A DNA stretch of 64,000 nucleotides from Prochlorococcus sp. AG-402-K04 (GCA_003216895.1 QCID01000001.1:62001-126000); one strand, 5' to 3'. Counted from the first letter of the stretch, positions 48,201 through 57,344 are shown. Translations and numbers: made by a program. The notes: generated from the letters alone by a model not told the origin.

Positions 48201-49001
48201 ATGTTTAAATTCAACTGATGAAAATGAGGTTGTTGTTATTATTGCTTTTATGTTCTCTTTTTCTAATAAATTTATTATTTGATTCTCTATATTTTTAGAT
48301 TTAAAACTTGTAATAAATATTATTTTGGCATTTAAATTGTATTTATTAGATATATCTTTTATTTTTTCAGCTAACTCTGAATTCCCCGATTGTAAAAGTG
48401 ATTTATAGAAAAATACGGCTATAGATGGACTATCATTATTATTCCATTTCCATTTTATTAAGTCATCATGATATTCAATTAAATCAGAATTTAAATAAAT
48501 TTCTTCACCATTAATTATTTTCTCTAAGGTTTGAAGCATGTAATTATAGTTTTTTATACCTCCTTGATTTAAAAGTGTTTGTATTAAATCAACTTTCTCT
48601 TGATTTAAACTACTAATTTCTTGAACATCATTTGCTGTACTTTCAATTCCAGAGACTACTATCAGATGTCTATTTGGTTTCTCTAATTGCCATAAACCTA
48701 ATTGTTCAAACCCATAAGACCAGTAAGATCTTGACCCTAAAAACCTAACAAGAATAATTTCAGCTGTATTACATGTATTAAATATATAATGATCAATTGA
48801 TGCATTTGAAGATAAATAAGCTATAGGTAATGCTCTTATTTTATTTTTCCAATTATTATTGTCAGGGAGCTTTAATACTGTAGATAGACAGGTTATATCA
48901 GATGTAGCGCTAGTTAGGAAGATAACTGGAGCTGATGGCTGTTCGATAAATGTATTTTCTTCTTGAGGTTCATTCCCAGGAAGGGTGGAAATTCTATGCA
49001 T
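45228..49001 (-). CDS. cobN: Cobaltochelatase subunit CobN
   Basis: A 1257-aa protein of the CobN/ChlH/BchH family. Visible blocks are AIVHLGKHGSLEWLPGKG, NDPGEGSQAKRRTHAIIIDH, RPIWDGTLRRVIDVEVIPIS and RPRVDVTLRISGLFRDAFPQ. CobN rather than ChlH is supported by the N-terminal HRISTLPGNEP start and the length, and by the ilvE/metH neighbourhood. It inserts cobalt into the corrin ring in aerobic-type B12 (here presumably pseudocobalamin) synthesis. Divergent from ilvE across 71 bp. Confidence 0.93.
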   Translation of the reverse strand: MHRISTLPGNEPQEENTFIEQPSAPVIFLTSATSDITCLSTVLKLPDNNNWKNKIRALPIAYLSSNASIDHYIFNTCNTAEIILVRFLGSRSYWSYGFEQLGLWQLEKPNRHLIVVSGIESTANDVQEISSLNQEKVDLIQTLLNQGGIKNYNYMLQTLEKIINGEEIYLNSDLIEYHDDLIKWKWNNNDSPSIAVFFYKSLLQSGNSELAEKIKDISNKYNLNAKIIFITSFKSKNIENQIINLLEKENIKAIITTTSFSSVEFKHDDVKNNLWDRLDIPVYQLLISSSSVTEWNESTIGLNPIDLSIQVVLPEVDGRICTIPVAFKNLTYTDNELSIAVYKTEPYEIHIEWCIKYIKNLIYLQQSKNSNKKIALVIANYPVKDSRIANGVGLDTPESLLNILKWLKDEGYYLGNKDIPNNSKDLINLLVSHRTNSEETISNKPQSYLNIEDYLLYWKKLGSKVKHTISNRWGDPINSIQLEKNGFPINGISFGNITVLIQSNRGYESDNLSDLHSPDLPPTHKYIAQYFWLNNSFKANAIVHLGKHGSLEWLPGKGVGLSHNCFPFILCPPIPNIYPFIVNDPGEGSQAKRRTHAIIIDHLTPPLSHSGSFNDLLIIENLIDEYYESKLINDNRSELLEKKIVDLLIKNSWPGIESNKLKADKDNLIIQDLIDNAESYLCEIKNSQIRTGLHVFGVKQSMDKLIELTLTISNVPTGTNLGLTQCLAEDLGFTFDPWSDEESKNLKQVDIDLFKAYTAINARKVGKVVDWLNDVGKYIIEFHCFKFLNYKIKSKKKIRLDSKILNYIDHEKPNIFINHLLNNILPKLLNSSVNEKTNLLSALEGKRISSGPSGAPTRGKLEVLPTGKNFFSVDIRAIPTETAWDLGKRSAEQIMELYLQENGEHLSHLAISIWGTSTMRNGGEDICQLFALMGLRPIWDGTLRRVIDVEVIPISVLNRPRVDVTLRISGLFRDAFPQIIELIRRGQNLIGNLKESCSINPLAESYRNGNTKSRIYGSAPGSYGAGLQEIINSGSWENQSELADAFIEWSKWRYEGSNKIIKDKKGLENNLSKVKVVLHSQDNREHDILDSDDYYQFQGGLISAIKKTSGTDPQAYFADNSRYQRPRIHKLSKEIDKVVRSRLLNPKWIEGMKKHGYKGAFEMSASLDYLFSFDATTNLVPNWCYQSILNNWLKDNDTKNFISDNNPWALRDIAERLLEASNRKLWTNPTNEEISSIKKLLSDVDSKIETYSSKNNL

Positions 49002-49072
49002 TCATTTATTATGTGTAATAAGAGCAGTAAAAACTGAAATGCTGATTGTTTTCATCTTAGCTGGAACTAATA

Positions 49073-49987
49073 ATGCATAATTTTCTTCCATTCGCTTGGT
49101 TTGAAGGTCAATGTATCCCATTTAATGAGGCGAAGCTATCTATAGCTACTCATGCACTTCATTATGGAACTGCAGCTTTTGGAGGAATGCGTGCTATTCC
49201 TGATCCAAATAATAGTAAATCATTTTTATTATTTAGAGCAGACAAACACGCAAAAAGATTATGTCAAAGTGCTAGATTTTTGATGACTGAATTAGATGAG
49301 GATTTTGTCTTAAAGTCTCTTGAAACATTTCTTGTTAAAAACAAACCGACTCAACCTGTATACATTAGACCATTTGTATATACTAGTGACTTAGGAATTG
49401 CACCAAGGTTACATAATATAGAAACTAATTTCTTTATTTATGGATTAGAACTAGGTGACTATCTATCACCTGATGGGGTTACTTGTCGCGTTAGTAGCTG
49501 GACTCGTCAGCAAGACAACTCACTTCCATTAAGAGGCAAAATTAGTGGAGCTTATATCACTAGCTCGTTAGCCAAAACTGAAGCAGTAAAAAGTGGATTT
49601 GATGAAGCACTATTATTAAACAGTCAAGGAAAAATCAGTGAAGCTAGTGGTATGAACATTTTTATTGTCCGTAATGGTGAATTAATTACACCTGGTGTTG
49701 ATCAAGATATTCTTGAAGGTATAACTCGTTCAAGCGTTATAGAACTGGCAAAAAGAGATGGCTTAAATGTTATTGAAAGGCCAGTAGATAAAACAGAATT
49801 GTTTATATCTGATGAAGTGTTCCTTACAGGAACAGCGGCAAAAATTACCCCTATAAAAATGATTGAAACAACATCAATGAGCAAAGATATGCCAATAATG
49901 AATTCATTAAGAAAGAAGTTGACTAAAATTACAGAAGGTTTAGTTCCTGAATATGAAAATTGGGTTAAACGTGTACACATAGATTAA
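49073..49987 (+). CDS. ilvE: Branched-chain amino acid aminotransferase
   Basis: A 304-aa class IV PLP enzyme that interconverts branched-chain amino acids and 2-oxo acids. LSIATHALHYGTAAFGGMRA, GKISGAYITSSLAKTEAVKS, EALLLNSQGKISEASGMNIF and FLTGTAAKITPI are typical of BCAT/IlvE. Note that ilvA, the isoleucine entry enzyme, is also in this window at 11-13 kb. It precedes metH by 63 bp. Confidence 0.94.
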   Translation: MHNFLPFAWFEGQCIPFNEAKLSIATHALHYGTAAFGGMRAIPDPNNSKSFLLFRADKHAKRLCQSARFLMTELDEDFVLKSLETFLVKNKPTQPVYIRPFVYTSDLGIAPRLHNIETNFFIYGLELGDYLSPDGVTCRVSSWTRQQDNSLPLRGKISGAYITSSLAKTEAVKSGFDEALLLNSQGKISEASGMNIFIVRNGELITPGVDQDILEGITRSSVIELAKRDGLNVIERPVDKTELFISDEVFLTGTAAKITPIKMIETTSMSKDMPIMNSLRKKLTKITEGLVPEYENWVKRVHID

Positions 49988-50050
49988 AATAAGACTATAT
50001 AACTTATTTAAATTAATGATTTTCATTTTTATAAGTTAAATATATAATTT

Positions 50051-53000
50051 ATGACTGATTTTTTAGGCTATCTCAACTCTGAAAAGAGACCGATATTAGT
50101 CTTTGATGGCGCTACTGGAACGTCTCTGCAAGATCAACAACTTAATGCAGATGATTATGGCGGAGCTTCATTAGAAGGTTGTAATGAAAACCTTGTATTG
50201 ACATCAGTTTCCAGTGTCGAAAAAGTACATGAATCATTTTTAAATGCAGGTTGTGATGTGATCGAAACAAATACATTTGGTGCTACTTCAATTGTTCTAG
50301 ATGAATATGGAATTGGTAATAAAGCTTATGAGATCAATTTAAAAGCAGCACAAATAGCAAGGAATGTTGCCGATAAATATCAATCAGCGGAAAAACCACG
50401 ATTTGTAGCTGGATCTATTGGACCAACAACCAAGCTACCAACGCTAGGTCATATCAGTTTTGATGAGCTAAAAAATTCATATCTTGAGCAAGCTAAAGCA
50501 CTTATTGAAGGTGGAATTGATCTTTTTATTATTGAAACTTGCCAAGATGTTCTTCAAATCAAGGCTGCTCTGCAAAGCGTAAATGAAGCTATTGGTTCTG
50601 GAAAGAGAATTCCATTAATGGTGTCGGTAACCATGGAGACTACCGGCCAGATGCTTATTGGTAGTGATATTTCTTCTATTACAACAATACTGGAGCCATT
50701 TAATATTGATATTTTGGGCCTTAATTGTGCCACTGGCCCGGAAGAAATGAAAGATCATATTAAATATTTATCTGAGCATTCACCATTTCATATAAGTTGT
50801 ATACCAAATGCAGGACTTCCTGAGAATGTAGGTGGCAAGGCTCATTATCGATTAACTCCAATGGAACTTAAGTTCCAACTTAGTCATTTTATTAATGATT
50901 TAGGCGTTCAACTAATTGGAGGTTGCTGTGGAACTAGACCGGAACATATTAAGCAACTTTCAGATTTATCTAAAGAGCTTTTATCTTCTGAACAAAGATT
51001 GGATACTCTTTCAAAAGAAAGATCTATAATTCCTGCTGCATCATCAATATATGAGGCTATTCCGTATGTGCAAGATAACTCTTTCTTGATCGTAGGTGAG
51101 AGATTAAATGCTAGTGGATCTAAAAAAGTAAGAGAACTCCTAAACGATGAGGATTGGGACGGACTTGTTGGAATTGCAAAATCTCAACTGAAGGAAAATG
51201 CTCATGTTTTAGATGTAAATGTAGATTTTGTTGGAAGAAATGGGATTGAAGATATGTCTATGTTAGTCAAAAGACTTGTTAATAATATTAATTTGCCTTT
51301 GATGCTTGATTCAACTGATTATGAAAAAATGGAGAGTGGGCTAAAACATGCTGGCGGAAAATGTATTTTAAATTCTACTAATTATGAGGATGGACCAGAC
51401 AGATTCTATAAAGTAATTGATCTTGCTAAACGATACGGGTCAGCGGTCGTAATTGGAACAATTGACGAAGATGGAATGGCTAGATCTGCTGATAAAAAAG
51501 CAGAAATAGCAACAAGAGCATATAAGGATGCGACTGCTTCTGGATTAAAATCTTATGAACTTTTTTATGATCCTCTAGCATTACCTATCTCAACAGGATT
51601 AGAAGAAGATAGAAAGAATGGTTTAGAAACTATAAAAGCAATTAAGTTAATAAAAGATCAACATCCAGAAGTTCATTTAATCCTTGGAATTTCAAATGTA
51701 AGTTTTGGTTTATCTTCTAGTGCAAGAATTGTTCTTAATTCTATCTTTCTTAATGAAGCAATTAATGCCGGTCTTGATTCTGCAATTGTATCTCCGTCCA
51801 AGATATTACCTTTAAACAAAATAAGTGAAGAAGAGATAAAAATTTGCATGGATCTTATTTATGATAGAAGAATATTTGAAAATGAAGTGTGCATATATGA
51901 TCCTTTAACTACCTTAACTAGTTATTTCGATGATTCAAAGACACTTTTAAACAAAAGTACAAATAATGACGATATTAAATTACCAATAGAAGAAAAACTA
52001 AAGAATCATATTATTGATGGTGAAAAAACCAATTTACATTCAAATCTTGATTTCGCTTTAAATAAATATAAACCGTTGGTAATAATTAATGAATTTTTAT
52101 TAGATGGAATGAAAGTTGTTGGTGAATTATTTGGGTCGGGTCAAATGCAATTACCCTTTGTTCTTCAATCTGCAGAAACAATGAAATTTGCTGTTTCATA
52201 TTTAGAAGATTTTATGGATAAATCTGAGGTTAATCAATCTAAAGGAAAATTTATTATCGCTACAGTTAAGGGCGATGTTCACGATATTGGTAAAAATCTA
52301 GTAGATATAATTTTATCGAATAACGGTTATGAAGTTATTAATTTAGGAATTAAGCAAGAAGTCAATTCAATAATTAATGCTCAGAAAGAGCATAACGCTG
52401 ATTGTATTGCCATGAGCGGACTTCTAGTTAAATCAACTGCATTTATGAAAGATAATCTTAAAGCATTAAATAAAGAACATATATCTGTCCCTATTATTCT
52501 TGGAGGTGCAGCTCTGACCCCAAAATTTGTTAATCAAGATTGTGCAAGTGTATATAAAGGCAAAGTTATTTACGGTAAAGATGCTTTTACAGATTTAAAA
52601 TTTATGGATTCATATATGAAAGCAAAGGAATTAAATAACTGGGATAATTTCTCAGGCTTTAGAGAAGGTGCTCCCGAGGGAATTACTATTGGTAATTATA
52701 AAAATACAAATACTCATCAAAAAATTAATATCAACAATATCAAAGAAAAGCGTATTGAAGATACCTCAAGATCAAATGATATATCTCAAATAGATTCTAT
52801 TAAACCACCATTCATAGGGCCAAAGTTTTTATTAGAAAAAGATATAGACATAACTAAAGTTTATAAATTCTTAGATCGTAATGCTTTATTTGCAGGCCAA
52901 TGGCAAATGAAACGTTCGAAGCAGATGTCTTCTTCTGATTATAGGGAATTTTTACTTAAGAATGCAGAACCGAAGTTAGATTACTGGATGAAAAAAATAA

Positions 53001-53599
53001 TAAATGAAAAGCTTATTAATCCATCATTAGTTTATGGATATTTTCCTTGTGGTAGAGTTGGTAATAATTTAAAAGTATATGATAAAGATCACCAAAGCCT
53101 TTTAGGTGATTTTTTATTACCTAGGCAAAGATCTGGAAAAAGATTTTGTATAGCAGATTTTTATAAAGACTTAAATAACAATCAGCCTACAGATTATTTG
53201 CCAATGCAGGCTGTAACAATGGGAGAATCAGCTAGTAAATATTCTCATAAATTATTTAATCAAGATTCATATTCTGATTATCTTTTTTTTCATGGGTTAA
53301 CTGTCCAACTGGCAGAAGCACTTGCTGAATATATACATTCTGTTATTAGAATTGAATGTGGTTTTGAAGATTATGAACCTGACAATATTAAAGATATTTT
53401 AGATGTTAAATACCGAGGTTGCCGTTATTCTTTTGGGTATCCAGCTTGTCCAGAAGTTTCAGATTCTAGAAAACAACTACTTTGGCTTAATGCAAAAAAA
53501 ATCAATATCTCAATGGACGAAAGTGAGCAACTTCATCCAGAGCAAAGTACCACAGCTATTGTTGCATTACATCCAGTCGCTAAATACTTTGGAATTTAA
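50051..53599 (+). CDS. metH: Cobalamin-dependent methionine synthase
   Basis: A 1182-aa four-module enzyme that moves a methyl group from methyltetrahydrofolate to homocysteine. The homocysteine domain (1-300) has zinc cysteines Cys226, Cys292 and Cys293, the pterin-binding domain spans about 340-600, and the B12 domain has DVHDIG at 742-747 with the ligand His744. A C-terminal AdoMet reactivation domain lies at about 870-1160. It needs the B12 cofactor whose synthesis involves cobN, encoded 1 kb away. Confidence 0.97.
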   Translation: MTDFLGYLNSEKRPILVFDGATGTSLQDQQLNADDYGGASLEGCNENLVLTSVSSVEKVHESFLNAGCDVIETNTFGATSIVLDEYGIGNKAYEINLKAAQIARNVADKYQSAEKPRFVAGSIGPTTKLPTLGHISFDELKNSYLEQAKALIEGGIDLFIIETCQDVLQIKAALQSVNEAIGSGKRIPLMVSVTMETTGQMLIGSDISSITTILEPFNIDILGLNCATGPEEMKDHIKYLSEHSPFHISCIPNAGLPENVGGKAHYRLTPMELKFQLSHFINDLGVQLIGGCCGTRPEHIKQLSDLSKELLSSEQRLDTLSKERSIIPAASSIYEAIPYVQDNSFLIVGERLNASGSKKVRELLNDEDWDGLVGIAKSQLKENAHVLDVNVDFVGRNGIEDMSMLVKRLVNNINLPLMLDSTDYEKMESGLKHAGGKCILNSTNYEDGPDRFYKVIDLAKRYGSAVVIGTIDEDGMARSADKKAEIATRAYKDATASGLKSYELFYDPLALPISTGLEEDRKNGLETIKAIKLIKDQHPEVHLILGISNVSFGLSSSARIVLNSIFLNEAINAGLDSAIVSPSKILPLNKISEEEIKICMDLIYDRRIFENEVCIYDPLTTLTSYFDDSKTLLNKSTNNDDIKLPIEEKLKNHIIDGEKTNLHSNLDFALNKYKPLVIINEFLLDGMKVVGELFGSGQMQLPFVLQSAETMKFAVSYLEDFMDKSEVNQSKGKFIIATVKGDVHDIGKNLVDIILSNNGYEVINLGIKQEVNSIINAQKEHNADCIAMSGLLVKSTAFMKDNLKALNKEHISVPIILGGAALTPKFVNQDCASVYKGKVIYGKDAFTDLKFMDSYMKAKELNNWDNFSGFREGAPEGITIGNYKNTNTHQKININNIKEKRIEDTSRSNDISQIDSIKPPFIGPKFLLEKDIDITKVYKFLDRNALFAGQWQMKRSKQMSSSDYREFLLKNAEPKLDYWMKKIINEKLINPSLVYGYFPCGRVGNNLKVYDKDHQSLLGDFLLPRQRSGKRFCIADFYKDLNNNQPTDYLPMQAVTMGESASKYSHKLFNQDSYSDYLFFHGLTVQLAEALAEYIHSVIRIECGFEDYEPDNIKDILDVKYRGCRYSFGYPACPEVSDSRKQLLWLNAKKINISMDESEQLHPEQSTTAIVALHPVAKYFGI

Positions 53600-53632
53600 A
53601 TATTATGCCTTATTTGATATTTATATAGAAAA

Positions 53633-53980
53633 TTATTTAATAATTTCATCGATTGTTTCTAATACTTCCATCTGAAACTCTGCCATTGATTCTGAGTCAC
53701 TTAAATCAATTCCCTCTCCGGCAGCATTTTGAGTTAATTCCTGAAAGTGAAAGGCACCCTCACCCGTCGCCAAAAATTCCATACCAGAAGTTTCCCCGCT
53801 CTCGCGAAACGCATCGCATAGAGCTATGAAAGCTTGGTCTTCAGAAAAGTCCCAATCCATCGAGGACACATTACTAAATGAGGTTTTACCTCTTTCCCCC
53901 CTGCTTTCGTCAACCTTATTTGCCAATAATCTTAAACTATTTTGCAAATTGATAAATTTGCTTTTTCCTTCGTTAACCAT
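53633..53980 (-). CDS. Unknown acidic protein
   Basis: A 115-aa soluble, acidic protein (net negative C terminus with DLSDSESMAEFQMEVLETID). No motif or family is recognised; a short WDFSEDQAFIALCDAFRES segment with Trp, Phe and Cys is the most structured-looking part. It converges on metH with a 33-bp gap, and it is divergent from a 52-aa membrane ORF starting 53 bp away. Confidence 0.7.
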   Translation of the reverse strand: MVNEGKSKFINLQNSLRLLANKVDESRGERGKTSFSNVSSMDWDFSEDQAFIALCDAFRESGETSGMEFLATGEGAFHFQELTQNAAGEGIDLSDSESMAEFQMEVLETIDEIIK

Positions 53981-54033
53981 AAACCATTCCAGTGCAATGG
54001 TTCTTGAGAACTGGACGATTTAATTGCTAGCTC

Positions 54034-54192
54034 ATGACTTTCGAGATCGATTTTCTTTTTTATTTTCAAATAGTTTTAATAATAGGATTTTTTATTCGAA
54101 CAAACGAGAAGATCTTGCACGTTATCAAGCAGTCTGTAGAAGCCTATAAATCGCCTCTAGTGCGTCAAACCAACCGTATCCGTGCAATCTAG
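54034..54192 (+). CDS. 52-aa membrane microprotein
   Basis: ATG 54034 to TAG 54190-54192 encodes 52 residues. Residues 5-21 form one hydrophobic helix (IDFLFYFQIVLIIGFFI); then comes a basic amphipathic tail beginning RTNEKILHVIKQSVEAYK. The codons of the tail have a higher GC content than nearby noncoding DNA, which supports coding. A TTGCACG / CGTGCAA inverted repeat sits inside it (54115-54121 / 54181-54187), so an RNA role cannot be excluded. No family is recognised. Confidence 0.55.
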   Translation: MTFEIDFLFYFQIVLIIGFFIRTNEKILHVIKQSVEAYKSPLVRQTNRIRAI

Positions 54193-54374
54193 CCATTCAT
54201 ACCCTAGACGGCTTATCAGGTATAAATCTCATGACTTCTGTTAACTTGATTATCTTCTTCATTGATTTTGAAGTTAATGATTATTGATTAGTTAATAAGC
54301 TTTTAAATAATTTTTTATTTTTTAGATTATTAATTATATAATTAAAAAAAATTAATTATCTAGGTCTATTTGAG
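54193..54374. other. AT-rich gap before the adenylyltransferase gene
   Basis: 182 bp without an ORF of useful length. The first 50 bp hold an imperfect ATACC / GGTAT repeat; the rest is a run of A and T that probably holds the promoter of the gene starting with GTG 54375. No clear -35 or -10 pair is picked out. Confidence 0.3.
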
Positions 54375-55211
54375 GTGACGAGCGAAATTATATGGTCTAA
54401 AGCTCTAGAGATTAGTAGAAAAGCTGTAGATTGCGGTGCTGTAATTCCACTAGAGACTAAAAAATATCAATCAAATGATGCATATTGTGATTATGAACTA
54501 CGTTTTCTCAAAAGTCCAATACCTAAGTATTTAATTGAATATGGGCCTAAACGAAATCCATTTATTCCTTGGGATACTAGACTTCAAATACTGCCAATAA
54601 ATGATAAACATACACTAATATTAAATAAATATCCAGTACAAATAGGGCACATGTTATTAATAACCAACTGCTGGAAACCACAAAATGGCTGGCTTAATGA
54701 AGATGATTTTGAAGCTATTCTAAATGTAGATAATGATACTACTGGTTTATGGTTTTTTAATAGTAGTAAAGAAGCTGGTGCTAGTCAGCCTCATCGTCAT
54801 TTTCAATTATTACCAAGACATTATAATGAGAGTATTTGTCCTAGATATGAATGGTTTTGCTCTTTATTAAATAACACGCACGATACCAATTCTGAAATTT
54901 CTCATTGTATATCAATTAGACCAAGGAATAAAAAAGAAGAGTTAAACTCGAATGATTTATTTAACTCATATAAGTCTATGGCTAAAGAGATGAATATAGG
55001 TGAGATTGATTTAATAAATAAACCTTTAAAACCATATAATTTGCTTATAACATCTAAATGGATTGCACTTATAACACGTAAAACTGATAGATCTAATGGA
55101 TTCAGTATAAATGCTCTTGGTTTCGCTGGTTATTTTCTTGGAACAAAAAGATCTGATGTCGATACTCTTATTAAATTTGGTCCAGAAAGAATATTAATGG
55201 ATGTGATTTAA
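54375..55211 (+). CDS. ATP adenylyltransferase / Ap4A phosphorylase-like protein
   Basis: A 278-aa protein from GTG 54375. The histidine motif GASQPHRHFQLLPR is a HIT-superfamily HxHxQ active site, and NPFIPWDTRLQ and LILNKYPVQIGHMLLITN precede it as in Ap4A phosphorylase II (ATP adenylyltransferase). It probably splits or makes diadenosine tetraphosphate, a stress nucleotide. The C-terminal YNLLITSKWIALITRKT segment fits. No functional partner is next to it. Confidence 0.85.
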   Translation: MTSEIIWSKALEISRKAVDCGAVIPLETKKYQSNDAYCDYELRFLKSPIPKYLIEYGPKRNPFIPWDTRLQILPINDKHTLILNKYPVQIGHMLLITNCWKPQNGWLNEDDFEAILNVDNDTTGLWFFNSSKEAGASQPHRHFQLLPRHYNESICPRYEWFCSLLNNTHDTNSEISHCISIRPRNKKEELNSNDLFNSYKSMAKEMNIGEIDLINKPLKPYNLLITSKWIALITRKTDRSNGFSINALGFAGYFLGTKRSDVDTLIKFGPERILMDVI

Positions 55212-55230
55212 ATAGTAAATTAAAGTTAAT

Positions 55231-55410
55231 TCAGCCTTCGACACTAGGAGTTGTTGAATTCATTTGTTCTTCAAGCTTTGATATTGATGCTGTGATTGCA
55301 GCAAGTTTTCTTTCGTAAGATTCTTTAATAGAAATTAAGAAATTTAATTTCCTTTCTTGAAAAAATTTTTTTCTTTCACTCCAGTTTCTTGATGAGTCGC
55401 AGAAGTTCAT
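55231..55410 (-). CDS. 59-aa small unknown protein
   Basis: ATG 55410 to TGA 55231-55233 encodes 59 residues beginning MNFCDSSRNWSERKKFFQER. The central part is Lys/Glu/Arg-rich and strongly helical, ending LAAITASISKLEEQMNSTTP, which may form a short coiled coil. No family is recognised. It converges on the adenylyltransferase with a 19-bp gap and is divergent from the RHH/J-domain gene, with 170 bp of AT-rich promoter DNA between. Confidence 0.6.
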   Translation of the reverse strand: MNFCDSSRNWSERKKFFQERKLNFLISIKESYERKLAAITASISKLEEQMNSTTPSVEG

Positions 55411-55580
55411 TTCTGATTAAATTTTTATTAACTTTAAAAATAATACATAATAATATTGATCAATGTGGCCATAATTTAATTTTAAGATAATATACTGAAA
55501 TTGTAAAATTTTTGCAATTAGAGATTAATTATATAAATTCAAAGCTAAAAGTGTTTTGAAGATAAAAAGGCTATTAATAT

Positions 55581-56639
55581 ATGACTAGATATAAGGATCT
55601 TGTGGCAGAAGGGGAAGGCAAGGAAGTAAAGAGAATATCAATTGATTTACCAATTGATCTAGTTGCTGGCGTCGATCGACTTCGTAAAGAGTGGGGATTT
55701 AGAGCTAGAGGACTAGTTTTTGAGAGATTGTTAGAGGTTATTTTATCTAATGATTTGGATGATAATGTAATTGAAAATAAACAACTAGATTTTAATCATA
55801 ATAGTAATCATGATTCTTCATCTTCTAAAAATGGAATAGATATTAGTAACCAGGAAGAAAAAGCACTTGTGATAGTTGGTAATAAGAATATTGAAATAAA
55901 AAACGTAGCTGTCAATAATATCAAACCTAAAGATGTTCAATGTAATAAACAAGATAGTGTCTCTACAGGCATTGAGTTACCAGGTTTTATTAGAAAACAA
56001 ACTACAAACCTAAAGCGAAGTTTGAGTAAAGATAAAACTTTTAAAAATATGGAAGATACCTCAATTACCACTATTAATATTGATGATTTGTTAAAAGCGA
56101 AAGATGCTGCAGAAAAACATTGGATCTATCTTTATGGGCAAAAACCGACTGAAAGTGTTATTGAGGCTTCAATGATATGGCTTGCTAGAGATATCTGGCC
56201 AAATGTCGATGGTACAGAAAATATTCCTTTTACTTGGAATGCTGCCTGTAAAATGCTTAATTCCTATTGCAGTGATTGGAAAATTGATTCGGTAACTTTT
56301 GATGATGTGGTTATATTGGCAGGGGCGCTCGAAGATCCCTTTTCAGCTAAAAACCTAAGAAGTAGAATCCCCACGCTCATTCGCAGATTCGTTAATAAAT
56401 TCAAACGTAGTCAAAATGTAACTTCATTCCAAACGCTTGAGTCTACGATGACTGTTCATGGTGCTCTGAAATTATTGGGGTTGCCAACAAAGGCTGGATC
56501 ATCTTTAACCCTTTCTTTTATTAGAGATGCCTATAAAGAAAAAGCTCTTTCCAATCATCCTGACGCTGGAGGAACAAACGAAACCATGAGAAAGTTAAAC
56601 GAGGCTTATCAATTGCTCAAAGATTTATACAAAAATTAG
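55581..56639 (+). CDS. Ribbon-helix-helix plus J-domain protein, unknown role
   Basis: A 352-aa protein of unusual build. Residues about 15-60 (VKRISIDLPIDLVAGVDRLR, then WGFRARGLVFERLLEVIL) resemble a ribbon-helix-helix DNA-binding fold, with alternating beta-strand residues followed by two helices. A polar, Asn-rich linker follows (about 65-170). Residues about 175-270 are an unassigned helical domain. The C terminus (about 285-352) is a J-domain-like helical hairpin with HPD at 326-328 in NHPDAGGTNE. So it may link DNA or a repressor to a DnaK. Function unknown. Confidence 0.75.
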   Translation: MTRYKDLVAEGEGKEVKRISIDLPIDLVAGVDRLRKEWGFRARGLVFERLLEVILSNDLDDNVIENKQLDFNHNSNHDSSSSKNGIDISNQEEKALVIVGNKNIEIKNVAVNNIKPKDVQCNKQDSVSTGIELPGFIRKQTTNLKRSLSKDKTFKNMEDTSITTINIDDLLKAKDAAEKHWIYLYGQKPTESVIEASMIWLARDIWPNVDGTENIPFTWNAACKMLNSYCSDWKIDSVTFDDVVILAGALEDPFSAKNLRSRIPTLIRRFVNKFKRSQNVTSFQTLESTMTVHGALKLLGLPTKAGSSLTLSFIRDAYKEKALSNHPDAGGTNETMRKLNEAYQLLKDLYKN

Positions 56640-56660
56640 ATTCTCGCGAGTCCCATCGTG

Positions 56661-56687
56661 GTCTTAATATGTGTCTACATAGAAGAC
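56661..56687. other. Hairpin after the RHH/J-domain gene
   Basis: GTCTT pairs with AAGAC (56661-56665 / 56683-56687) and, inside, TATGT pairs with ACATA (56668-56672 / 56677-56681) around GTCT. A CGAGTC / GACTCG pair (56647-56652 / 56685-56690) gives an alternative outer stem. No T-run follows, so it is not a classical intrinsic terminator. Confidence 0.4.
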
Positions 56688-57103
56688 TCGGATTGGACGT
56701 GTAAGATTCATAATGAATTAAATTAATTAAGTATTGGAATAAATATAGATCCGTTAATTCAAATTATTACTTTCTTTTAGTTCAAAAATTAATTGATCAA
56801 AGGTACAAGAAGTCATCTATTGCAATTTAAAATGCATAAAAATTGGAATTTAATTTTTTTACAGCTTGACGAGATTTTATAGATTTAGCTTTGCCAAAGA
56901 TTAGATATGTCCATATTTTGTCCAGTCGTCATTACATGGCTTTATTGCATTGCTATAACTTGCTTTTGACCCCTGCATAACTGCTTTATAGACAGTTACT
57001 CAAGGTAATTGGATAAGTATTTCCTAGGTTTTTGATTATTTATAAATAATTTGAGGAATTAACATTTACTCTTATCTCTATCTTCCAGGATGAGACCAGT
57101 CAT

Positions 57104-57136
57104 AGGTCTACTAATGAATCTATTATTAGACTACCT
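57104..57136. other. Imperfect hairpin in the gene-poor gap
   Basis: AGGT and CTAAT (within 57104-57115) pair with ATTAG and ACCT (57125-57136), with a three-base mismatch between the two parts. A competing AGACC / GGTCT stem (57093-57097 / 57105-57109) overlaps it, as if two folds alternate. Read by eye, not by folding software. Confidence 0.3.
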
Positions 57137-57344
57137 AGACTCTACTTGATGATTTTCTGAAATACTTGTCTTGAATCTTTTTCATCTTTATTCATCCAAG
57201 ATGATTGCATGGATAAATGGGATTGTAGTTTCTTAAGAACTAAGTTTAATTTTTTTGAATATATATTTTAAGCGATATGTCTATAGTATCCTATTTTTGT
57301 CTCGTAATTAGACTTATTGTTAGTCGCATCCTATACGCTTGAGA

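Larger units (their letters stand above)
56640..57344. other. 705-bp gene-poor region with inverted repeats
   Basis: No ORF of useful length is seen; only a 22-aa frame on the minus strand at 57142-57210 stands out. Local inverted repeats occur at 56660-56687, 56978-56998 (TAACTG / CAGTTA) and 57093-57136. It lies between the 3' ends of the RHH/J-domain gene and pheT, so a protein-coding promoter is not needed here and a small RNA or decayed DNA is plausible. Confidence 0.5.

Noticed and set aside
49988-50050. Possible cobalamin riboswitch in the metH leader
   Set aside because: Only 63 bp of AT-rich sequence is available, too short for the roughly 200-nt B12 riboswitch.
54193-54260. Possible part of a tmRNA or RNase P RNA gene
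   Set aside because: No tag-peptide frame and no conserved tmRNA or RNase P core sequence is present.
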